Below are positions 32,808-39,554 of a stretch of DNA of 39,554 nt, one piece after another; the first letter of the stretch is position 1, and the number at the start of each line of letters is the position of its first letter. Below the pieces are notes generated by a model. That model had not been told where the DNA came from and did no database searches. It worked only from the letters and a program-made list of their open reading frames with translations. Location of the stretch: positions 1-39,554 of the forward strand of contig JAOQAF010000131.1 in NCBI GenBank assembly GCA_025963735.1. The letters are read 5' to 3'. Made by a program: the position numbers and the translations under genes. This DNA is from Bacteroidota bacterium (GTDB taxonomy: Bacteria > Bacteroidota > Bacteroidia > B-17B0 > Aurantibacillaceae).

Positions 32808-33714
32808 GTTTATGAAGTTTAGATAATTCTTTAAAAAGTTCTTTTTCTTTTTCTGAAAGTTTTGTTGGAATTTTTATCTGATACGTGATATATAAATCAC
32901 CAAACATTCCTTCCTGTTTATAAACCGGAAAGCCTTTACCTTTCAGTTTTATTTTTGTTCCGTTTTGTGTTTCGGGCGGAACATTTAATTTTACTTTCCC
33001 GTCAAAAGTTTCAACCATTACTTCACCCCCCAGTACCGCCGTATAAATATCCAGTTCAGCAGTTGTATACAAATTATTTCCTTCGCGCCTGAAACGGGTT
33101 GAATTTGAAATTAAAAAGGTAATGTATAAATCGCCGTTCGGACCATTATTTCTGCCCTCCCCACCGTGTCCGCTTATCTTAATTGTTTGTCCGTTTTCAA
33201 CTCCAGCAGGAATGGTTAAGCGGATTTGTTTGCCGTTTATTGTCAGAGTTTGTTTTTGTGTTTTGTAAACATCTTTTATATCCAGCTTAAGCTCCGCGTT
33301 TAAGTCCTGACCTTTGTATCTTACATTGCTTCTGCTTCCGCCAAAGGGCGAGCCACCTCCTCCAAACATCGATTCAAAAAAATCTGAAAAGTCTTCTTCG
33401 TTGCTGAAACCGCCCTGGCCTCTGTTTCCCTGGGTAAAGCCACCTCCACCGCCAGAATGTTGTCGGTTTGCATTTTCATATTCGGCGCCATGTTGCCAGT
33501 CTTTACCGTACTTGTCAAATTTTTTTCTTTTTTCAGGATCACTTAAAACTTCATTCGCCTCATTGATTTGCTGAAATTTTTTTTTCATCGTGGTATCATT
33601 CGGGTTAAGGTCGGGATGATATTTACGCGCCAGTTTACGATACGCTTTTTTAATATCGGCCTGGGTAGCGTTCTTATCGAGTTCTAATATTTTATAATAA
33701 TCAACAAATTCCAT
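32797..33714 (-). CDS. cbpA: DnaJ-family co-chaperone, CbpA-like
   Basis: This 305-residue protein has an N-terminal J-domain (about 4-70, [20 protein letters not shown]) with the HPD triad at 33-35, which stimulates DnaK. A Gly/Phe-rich linker follows (about 80-125). Two substrate-binding beta domains are in [20 protein letters not shown]-type form, here [17 protein letters not shown] and [19 protein letters not shown]. The Cys-rich zinc domain of true DnaJ is absent, which defines the CbpA class. It is the first gene of a two-gene minus-strand unit with the modulator. No CIRCE-type heat-shock operator is seen upstream. Confidence 0.93.
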   Translation of the reverse strand: MEFVDYYKILELDKNATQADIKKAYRKLARKYHPDLNPNDTTMKKKFQQINEANEVLSDPEKRKKFDKYGKDWQHGAEYENANRQHSGGGGGFTQGNRGQGGFSNEEDFSDFFESMFGGGGSPFGGSRSNVRYKGQDLNAELKLDIKDVYKTQKQTLTINGKQIRLTIPAGVENGQTIKISGHGGEGRNNGPNGDLYITFLISNSTRFRREGNNLYTTAELDIYTAVLGGEVMVETFDGKVKLNVPPETQNGTKIKLKGKGFPVYKQEGMFGDLYITYQIKIPTKLSEKEKELFKELSKLHKHEK

Positions 33715-33994
33715 ACGTGTATAATTAATTTATTTTTCGGCTGGAGGTTAAATTCCGAAAAAACATGAAGTATAAATCAGTTATTACTGTTTTATATTAC
33801 CTTACTAAGATACATTGATTTTAAAGCCTTGTCAAGTGTTTTTTGCAAATGCCTTCTTTGATGTATCTATGGTTTTCGTTATCCGGGTTTATTTTTGTTA
33901 AAACGTTTTGCCGTTAGGCTTGTTTTCATTAGCTTAGATTGCCGTTGTAGTAAAACAAACGTGTAGAATTAATTAATTAATAAAGCCCATTAAA
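33715..33994. other. Longest intergenic region, between cbpA and the T9SS cargo gene
   Basis: This 280-base divergent region should hold promoters for both flanking genes. On the plus strand, TATTTTTG at 33890-33897 fits the Bacteroidota -7 element TAnnTTTG and would give a leader of about 90 bases for the cargo gene. No matching element was found on the minus strand for cbpA. No open reading frame of note, tRNA, or strong inverted repeat is visible. Confidence 0.5.
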
Positions 33995-36900
33995 ATGAGA
34001 AAACTTTTATTATTGCTCTCTTTGGTATTACTTTCCAAAAATTATTTTTCACAAGATTGGATAGAGAAAGCAAGTAAGCCTAATGCAAATCTGTATGAAA
34101 TCCAAAAAGACTTTTATGAATATTTTAAAGACAAGGACCTAAGCGTAAAAAGTACCGGCTACAAAGCTTTTAAGCGTTGGGAATATTTTGTCGCCCCGCG
34201 AGTGTATCCTACAGGCGATATCTCAGTATTAAATCAGGCTGCTAAAAATTATTCTGATTTTTTAGTTAAGAATCCAAACGCGGTGTTTAACGCCAATAAG
34301 CCTTCCGGTAGTAATTCGGTTATGTCAGCCAGTTGGACTGCCGTTGGTCCTTTCGGGGCGCCAACCGGACTGGTAGGAGGTTTACCAAGAAAAGCAGGCC
34401 GCGATAATTTTGTAACGTTTCATCCTTCTAATTCTTCGACTATTTATGCCGGCTCGGCAGGTGGTGGTTTATGGGAAAGCTTAAACGGAGGCACATCCTG
34501 GACTCCTAAAACTGATAATTTGCCAGTTAGCGCGGTTTCCGATTTACTAGTTGATCCGAGTAATCCTAACATTATGTATCTGGCTACAGGTGGTGGCGAT
34601 GATATGTTATCAGGTTCACCTGTGGGTTCCGATGGTCTTTATAAATCAACAGATGCGGGATCTACATGGACATTGTCCAGTTTGGTTTTTTCAATTTCAC
34701 AATTAAAGGTTATTCATAAATTAGCTTTTGACCCTACCAACTCACAAATAATTTTTGCGGCAACAAGCGTAGGAGTATATAGAAGTATCAATGCAGGGGC
34801 AACATGGTCTGTTGTGTTAAATTCAAATATCTGGGATATAAAATTTAACCCGGGTAATGCTTCCATTGTATATGTTTCAGGAACATCTTTCTTTCGTTCA
34901 ACAAACGGCGGCAGTTCTTTTACACAGGTTTCAACCGGCATTCCTGTTTCAGGAAGTAACAGAATGGAAATAGCAGTAACACCTACAAACCCATCCAATG
35001 TATATGTTGTTGCGAGCAGAAGTTCCGACAGTCAGTTATTGGGTGTTTACCGTTCAACCAACGACGGGGCAAGCTTTGTAACAGCGTCAACTTCACCTAA
35101 TATTATAGGAAACGCATGTAATGGAAGTTATACCGGTACCGGACAGGGATGGTACGATCTTGCTATCGCTGCTTCACCAACAAACCCTAATGAAATTGTG
35201 GTTGGGGGAGTTAACGTGTGGCGCTCTTTAAATGACGGGGCAACATGGACAAACATTGGCTGCTGGGTAGGCACAGGTTCGCCGCCATTTATACATGCAG
35301 ATATCCACGAATTGGAATATTCACCATCCGGAACTTTATATTCAACAAATGATGGGGGTATATATTCTTACACCGGATCAGCATGGACTGATTTAACAGC
35401 CCAAAGGAATATTGCTCAGATCTATAAAATTGGGTTATCAGGATTAACGGCAAACAAATGGATTACAGGACATCAGGATAACGGAACAAATATCAAAAAC
35501 GGGGCTAGTTATGTGGCAAGTTTAGCGGGAGATGGAATGGATTGTTTTATTGACCGAACAAACGATAATGTAATGTTCGGCGAACAGTATAACGGTAACA
35601 TTTATCGCTCAACAAATGGCGGTGCAAGCTGGGCAGGTATCTCTACAGGAATTACAGGAACTGGTGCATGGGTAACTCCATGGAAACAGGACCCTGTAAA
35701 TGCAAGTACGATTTATTGCGGTCGCAATCAAATGTTTATTTCAAGCAACCTTGGAACGAACTGGACACAAATGGGAACAACAGGTGGAAGTGGGTCTATT
35801 ACTGAGTTTGCAGTCGCACCTTCGAACAATCAGGTAATGTATGTGTTGTATCCGGGCTCAATTCGGAAAACAACAGATGGTGGTACCAGTTGGACCAACG
35901 TGACTCAAAACGTTCCGGGTAATACCAGTTTTATTACTATAAGCCCAACCGATCCTAATAAAGCGTGGGTAACGGTTAGCGGTTTTGCCCTTACAGGAAA
36001 AGTATTTCAAACAGTTGACGGTGGCGCAACGTGGATGAATATTACCTCAAACCTCCCTAATTTACCTGCCAACTGTTCAGTATATGAACCGGGATCGAAT
36101 GACCGTATTTATATTGGTATGGACGTGGGTATTTATTACAAGGATAATTCAACTGCCAACTGGACTTTGTACAATACCGGCTTACCTAACGTTTCGGTAA
36201 TGGACATGGAAATGTCTCCTGCTGCTCCCGGTAAAATTTTCGCTGCCACTTATGGTCGTGGTGTTTACCAGGGCGATGTTATTCCTGTGACTGCAGCGCC
36301 TGTTCCTAACTTCTCTTATTATGGGAGTTTATGTGTGGGTCTTGATAAAGCCCTGGTAGATAATTCAACCAACACTCCTACGAGCTGGAGCTGGAGCATT
36401 ACGCCTTCTGCCGGTGTGGTTTTTAATTCACCAACAGTGCAAAGCCCAACACTTAATTTTTCAACGCCTGGAACTTATACTGTTTCATTAATTTCAGGAA
36501 ATAGTTTCGGTGCAGGACCTGTTGTAACAAAAACAATAACAGCGTATTCCTTTCCTTCTTTAACGCTTTCTATTAACAGCGCTACTGTATGCGATCAGGA
36601 TACAGTAAAGGTAACAGCTTCGGGTGCTTCTTCTTATACGTGGAGTAATAACGGTGGTAACGGACCAACCGCGTCTTATGTGCCCACAATCGATTGGACG
36701 TATTCGGTAACGGCTTCTAACGGTGGATGTAAATCTACCGCTACGTTCTCGGTAACTAACATAACCTGCGTAGGAATTATTGAAATAGAAGCTAATCATG
36801 CAAGCTTTAATATTTATCCTAATCCCGCAATTGATAATGTGATTTTGAGAATGAACTCACCTAAAAATGTTGATGTGAATGTGGAGTTATACGATGCCCT

Positions 36901-37051
36901 TGGCAAATTAAGTTTAAAGCAAACGGCCCGTTTCACAAAGGATAAGCCTGAATTTAAATTTAATATTGCATCCCTTGCCAATGGCATTTACTCTTTAAAA
37001 CTTGTTTCCAAAGCAGGAAGCTCCCAGACTTTGAAAATTGTAAAAGAATAA
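33995..37051 (+). CDS. T9SS-secreted sortilin/BNR-repeat propeller protein
   Basis: This 1018-residue surface or secreted protein has a signal peptide (about 1-20, ending YFSQ). A large propeller region (about 110-760) carries at least ten Asp-box-type repeats, such as NGGTSWTP, DAGSTWTL, NAGATWSV, NDGATWTN, NGGASWAG, DGGTSWTN and DGGATWMN. The fold is that of Vps10/sortilin-type propellers and glycosidase-like BNR proteins. A PKD-like beta domain follows at about 770-860. The last 81 residues (about 938-1018, FNIYPNPAIDNVIL ... GIYSLKLV) are a type A T9SS C-terminal signal, cleaved after export. No catalytic residue was identified, so it may be an adhesin or scaffold. It is a single gene ending at the terminator at 37071. 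Confidence 0.9.
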   Translation: MRKLLLLLSLVLLSKNYFSQDWIEKASKPNANLYEIQKDFYEYFKDKDLSVKSTGYKAFKRWEYFVAPRVYPTGDISVLNQAAKNYSDFLVKNPNAVFNANKPSGSNSVMSASWTAVGPFGAPTGLVGGLPRKAGRDNFVTFHPSNSSTIYAGSAGGGLWESLNGGTSWTPKTDNLPVSAVSDLLVDPSNPNIMYLATGGGDDMLSGSPVGSDGLYKSTDAGSTWTLSSLVFSISQLKVIHKLAFDPTNSQIIFAATSVGVYRSINAGATWSVVLNSNIWDIKFNPGNASIVYVSGTSFFRSTNGGSSFTQVSTGIPVSGSNRMEIAVTPTNPSNVYVVASRSSDSQLLGVYRSTNDGASFVTASTSPNIIGNACNGSYTGTGQGWYDLAIAASPTNPNEIVVGGVNVWRSLNDGATWTNIGCWVGTGSPPFIHADIHELEYSPSGTLYSTNDGGIYSYTGSAWTDLTAQRNIAQIYKIGLSGLTANKWITGHQDNGTNIKNGASYVASLAGDGMDCFIDRTNDNVMFGEQYNGNIYRSTNGGASWAGISTGITGTGAWVTPWKQDPVNASTIYCGRNQMFISSNLGTNWTQMGTTGGSGSITEFAVAPSNNQVMYVLYPGSIRKTTDGGTSWTNVTQNVPGNTSFITISPTDPNKAWVTVSGFALTGKVFQTVDGGATWMNITSNLPNLPANCSVYEPGSNDRIYIGMDVGIYYKDNSTANWTLYNTGLPNVSVMDMEMSPAAPGKIFAATYGRGVYQGDVIPVTAAPVPNFSYYGSLCVGLDKALVDNSTNTPTSWSWSITPSAGVVFNSPTVQSPTLNFSTPGTYTVSLISGNSFGAGPVVTKTITAYSFPSLTLSINSATVCDQDTVKVTASGASSYTWSNNGGNGPTASYVPTIDWTYSVTASNGGCKSTATFSVTNITCVGIIEIEANHASFNIYPNPAIDNVILRMNSPKNVDVNVELYDALGKLSLKQTARFTKDKPEFKFNIASLANGIYSLKLVSKAGSSQTLKIVKE

Positions 37052-37070
37052 ATAATTAATGAATAACAGA

Positions 37071-37105
37071 ACGCCCCACTATTAATTAGCGGGGCGTTTT
37101 TTTTT
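37071..37105 (+). terminator. Strong intrinsic terminator
   Basis: ACGCCCC (37071-37077) and GGGGCGT (37091-37097) form a G+C-rich stem of 7 pairs, followed directly by nine T (37097-37105). It lies 19 bases after the stop of the T9SS cargo gene. It faces the convergent small secreted protein gene, whose stop is at 37123. Activity for the opposite strand is less likely because no T-run follows there. Confidence 0.92.
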
Positions 37106-37122
37106 GGAAAGGCAACAACAAT

Positions 37123-37587
37123 TCAGGATGTATTTTTCGCTCGTTTTTTCCAATATTCAATTATGGATGTTCGGTCGGAGGGTAAAACAAACATAGTATA
37201 CTTTCCGTTAATATTGGTTTCGCTAATGGTTAAACCTTCCGCTTTTTCCTGGCCAAGAAAATATTTATTCAGATCACCTTCATTTGTCACTAATACTTTG
37301 GGCCCGGCAAAGGAAACATGCTTAAAATAGATGTGACAAAGAACAAGGTGGGCCATTATGGTTTTAGAGCTGTCGTTAAGGGCAGCAATCAATTTGGGAG
37401 TAACAGACTTGCCTGTTTTAATAAGTCTAAATGCTTCGGGACTATTCATGGAAAAACTCGCCTTTTTAGAATGGTCAATGGTAAACTGGCCATCATTCAG
37501 TTTTGTAATATAAAGATCTGCCTTTCGTTTCTGCGATAAACAGACAAAACAAACGCCCGAAAAAAGTAAAATTAAAATAATTCTCAT
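37123..37587 (-). CDS. Small secreted protein of unknown function
   Basis: This 154-residue protein has a signal peptide (about 1-18, ending CLSQ). The mature part has two regions. A helical one includes SPEAFRLIKTGKSVTPKLIA and NDSSKTIMAHLVLCHIYFKH, resembling a single HEAT-like pair. The other is a mixed alpha/beta end (TISETNINGKYTMFVLPSDR). No motif was recognised. It stands alone between the T9SS cargo gene and the PorE-like gene, on the opposite strand to both. Start and reading frame are well supported; function is unknown. Confidence 0.65.
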   Translation of the reverse strand: MRIILILLFSGVCFVCLSQKRKADLYITKLNDGQFTIDHSKKASFSMNSPEAFRLIKTGKSVTPKLIAALNDSSKTIMAHLVLCHIYFKHVSFAGPKVLVTNEGDLNKYFLGQEKAEGLTISETNINGKYTMFVLPSDRTSIIEYWKKRAKNTS

Positions 37588-37689
37588 GCCTTAAAGTTAC
37601 AAGAATCGGGCCGTTTCATTTGGTTCTGGGCGGTGTGCGCCAGTAAAACAAAAGATTGCTAATAATTTACAATCTGCATTCTTTAATAG

Positions 37690-37697
37690 TAAATTTG
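37690..37697 (+). promoter_or_regulatory. Bacteroidota -7 element TAAATTTG upstream of the PorE-like gene
   Basis: TAAATTTG matches TAnnTTTG exactly, 46 bases before the ATG at 37744, in a 156-base divergent gap. The only TTG upstream (37656-37658) is about 31 bases away, too far for the usual -33 spacing. Support is therefore from the -7 box and position only. Confidence 0.4.
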
Positions 37698-37743
37698 TTG
37701 CGGCAATATGTTAGTATAAAGGGCCATAATTAATTTTTAACCA

Positions 37744-39554
37744 ATGCGAAAAAAAACAATCCTTTTTTATATTATTATTTTTTCATCATTTCTGTTTAAA
37801 GCTCAGGAGGATGAAGATTCTAAAAAACTATGTAATGAAGACCTGAATAAAAAAGCGATTCAGTTGTACGAGAAAGGGTGCGATAAAAAAAAGTACAAAA
37901 AACCTGAGCGTCTCGAATTTTTAAATAAGGCACTTGAATTAGAACCTGATTTCGCGGAGGCCAATTTAAAAATGGGTTTTGAAATTATTGTAAGGCAAAA
38001 GCTGGGCGAGCAACCGTTTACACCGGCAGTTCCGTATTTTTTAAAAGCTATCCGTTCATGTCCGCAAATACACAGTGAGCCTTATTATTACATTGGCTTT
38101 GATTATTACGAACAATTAAAGAATGATTCGGCAGTTAAGTATCTTGAAAAATTTATTGCCTTTAAAGATGAAGAAGGAAGTAAGTTCGCGAAAGATTACA
38201 ATGAAGAAATTTATCAGGCTAAAATGATGATTAAATCGGCTAAAAAAGAAAACAGTCTTAAAAAAGGAGTTCCTTTCGATCCAAAGGTAGTCAAAGGTGT
38301 ATCTACAGAGCGTGATGAGTACCTGGCTTATATTTCACCGGACGATAAAAAATGTTTTTTTGTAAGACGTTTGCCAATAAAAAATTTGAACAAGGTATAT
38401 GAGAGTGATAAAGAAAAAGAGGTTTTTATGGTTGCACTAAGGGATAAAACAGGTATGTTTAATTCGGGTGAACCAATGCCATTTCCTTTTAATGAAACAG
38501 AAGACAACCAGGGAGGTTGCAGTATTTCTATTGATAACAAACATTTGTATTTTGCAATGCAACGCCAGGAAGGCGGCGCTCAGCCAAATTGTGACATATA
38601 CGTAACAGATAACGTTGATGATTCGTGGGGGGAAATGCGAAAATTAAGCGCTGTAGTGAACCACCCCGTTTATTGGGATAGTCAGCCTAGCATTGCTGCC
38701 GACGGATTGACTCTTTATTTTGCAAGCGACAGACCCGGAGGATATGGAGGCATAGATCTTTATGTTACCAAAAAAGATCCTAAAAGCGGTATCTGGAGCG
38801 TGCCGCAGAATTTAGGTCCAAAAATAAATACCCGTGGGGATGAAAAAACGCCATTTATACACAGCGATAGCGAAACCCTGTATTTTAGCAGCACGGGCCA
38901 GTTTGGTTTTGGCGGATATGATATTTTTTTAGTAAGGAAAAACGACAAAGGAGAGTGGATGGAGCCCGAAAACATTGGCTCTCCTATTAACGGTGGCACC
39001 GATGATACCGGATTTTTTGTGAGCAGCGATACAAAAAGCGGTTATTTTTTCAGCTATGATGAGGGTAAGGTAAGAGGCAAAGGCGTAGGCCGTTATGATC
39101 TTTATAGTTTTGATCTTTATCCTGAAGCACGACCCCAGGAAATGGTGTTCACCAAAGGAAGTATAAAGGATAAGGAGGGAAACCCTGTTACAGGTGCTAT
39201 AGTTGAAATAAAAAATACAGTTACAAAAGAAAAAACAAATGCTGTGGTAGACAGTATTACGGGTAATTGGATGGCGGCCATAAGTTTAAAAAAGAAAGAT
39301 AATCTGATCATAACGGTTAAAAAGGACAGCGTGGCTTTTAACTCTGTAATTGTAGATATGAAGAAAGCAAGCTTTAACAGCCCGCCGGCTGAAATTAAAT
39401 TAAATGTTGCAAAGGCCGATCCGGGAAAAAGTTTTGTAATTAATAATATTTACTACAACACAAATAGTGCAGATGTAAAAGAAGAAAGCACTTTGATCCT
39501 TCAGTCTTTTGCTGAATATCTGATTGAAAATCCGAATTTAAAAATTGAAATACA
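37744..39554 (+). CDS. PorE-like TPR/propeller/CRD/OmpA protein, C-terminus beyond window
   Basis: 603 residues are readable before the window ends. A signal peptide (about 1-21) is followed by TPR helices (about 30-160, LEFLNKALELEPDFAEANLK). A PD40/WD40-type propeller (about 185-455) has repeats such as PSIAADGLTLYFASDRPGGY and YFSSTGQFGFGGYDIFLV. A carboxypeptidase-regulatory-like domain lies at about 465-555 (GSIKDKEGNPVTGAIVEI). An OmpA-type peptidoglycan-binding domain starts at about 566 (FVINNIYYNTNSADVKEEST) and is cut off. This order (TPR, propeller, CRD, OmpA) is that of PorE, the component anchoring the type IX secretion machine to the cell wall. Related gliding or OmpA-family paralogues share it, so the PorE label is likely but not certain. 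Confidence 0.85.
   Translation, partial: MRKKTILFYIIIFSSFLFKAQEDEDSKKLCNEDLNKKAIQLYEKGCDKKKYKKPERLEFLNKALELEPDFAEANLKMGFEIIVRQKLGEQPFTPAVPYFLKAIRSCPQIHSEPYYYIGFDYYEQLKNDSAVKYLEKFIAFKDEEGSKFAKDYNEEIYQAKMMIKSAKKENSLKKGVPFDPKVVKGVSTERDEYLAYISPDDKKCFFVRRLPIKNLNKVYESDKEKEVFMVALRDKTGMFNSGEPMPFPFNETEDNQGGCSISIDNKHLYFAMQRQEGGAQPNCDIYVTDNVDDSWGEMRKLSAVVNHPVYWDSQPSIAADGLTLYFASDRPGGYGGIDLYVTKKDPKSGIWSVPQNLGPKINTRGDEKTPFIHSDSETLYFSSTGQFGFGGYDIFLVRKNDKGEWMEPENIGSPINGGTDDTGFFVSSDTKSGYFFSYDEGKVRGKGVGRYDLYSFDLYPEARPQEMVFTKGSIKDKEGNPVTGAIVEIKNTVTKEKTNAVVDSITGNWMAAISLKKKDNLIITVKKDSVAFNSVIVDMKKASFNSPPAEIKLNVAKADPGKSFVINNIYYNTNSADVKEESTLILQSFAEYLIENPNLKIEI

Noticed and set aside
33314-33574. 86-residue plus-strand open frame opposite cbpA
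   Set aside because: It is antisense to the J-domain and Gly/Phe region of CbpA and is only a shadow of it.
33715-33994. CIRCE-type heat-shock operator upstream of cbpA
   Set aside because: No TTAGCACTC-N9-GAGTGCTAA-like inverted repeat is present in the 280-base gap.
1-39554. CRISPR array, prophage, insertion sequence, toxin-antitoxin pair or tRNA/rRNA gene
   Set aside because: No regularly spaced repeats, transposase or integrase genes, or cloverleaf sequences were found on either strand; small proteins here match other families.

Overview
The window is about 39.5 kb of a chromosome from a member of the Bacteroidota. The evidence is the gene content: a two-domain long-form IspG, a TonB-dependent receptor with an N-terminal carboxypeptidase-regulatory-like domain, an ExbB-ExbD-TonB-FolC cluster, a GH92 mannosidase beside a FucP-type transporter, a secreted protein with a type IX secretion (T9SS) C-terminal signal, and a PorE-like OmpA protein. 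Several upstream regions also carry the Bacteroidota -7 promoter element TAnnTTTG. Genes are dense, A+T-rich and free of insertion sequences, phage genes, CRISPR arrays or recognisable tRNA/rRNA genes. No gene-free stretch exceeds 300 bases; the longest is 33715-33994.

Layout. 1-4574: cell-envelope genes (partial TonB-dependent receptor, LysM lytic transglycosylase, small two-TM protein). 4692-8162: ExbB/TolQ, ExbD/TolR, TonB and FolC in one direction. 8166-14630 (minus): IspG, then a two-gene unit of sugar MFS transporter and GH92 alpha-mannosidase. 14765-17428: an rRNA-type methyltransferase converging on an ECF sigma factor and its membrane partner. 17470-22303 (plus): a YfiR-like periplasmic protein, a helical repeat protein, a HAMP-SpoIIE phosphatase and a beta-propeller protein. 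22305-24592 (minus): hot-dog thioesterase, polyprenyl synthase and RfbA. 24664-26891 (plus): DUF1287 protein, ThyA and a cyclase-family hydrolase. 27011-29496 (minus): NYN-LOTUS protein, GNAT, DUF4287-like/SRPBCC protein, GNAT. 29668-32498: lipoprotein, PhnA-like mini protein (minus), LemA and two TPM proteins. 32523-33714 (minus): CbpA/CbpM co-chaperone pair. 33995-39554: T9SS cargo protein, strong terminator, small secreted protein (minus) and a PorE-like OmpA protein cut by the window end.

The part most worth attention is 15637-20741. An ECF sigma factor overlaps a single-pass protein whose periplasmic end looks like a divergent TonB C-terminal domain. Divergently, a YfiR-like protein is encoded with a two-TM HAMP receptor whose output is a SpoIIE/PP2C phosphatase. 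In Pseudomonas, YfiR restrains a HAMP-GGDEF receptor (YfiN), so this looks like the same sensing logic with a different output domain. That reading is inference from domain order and gene context. The remaining genes are mostly familiar Bacteroidota housekeeping or envelope functions.
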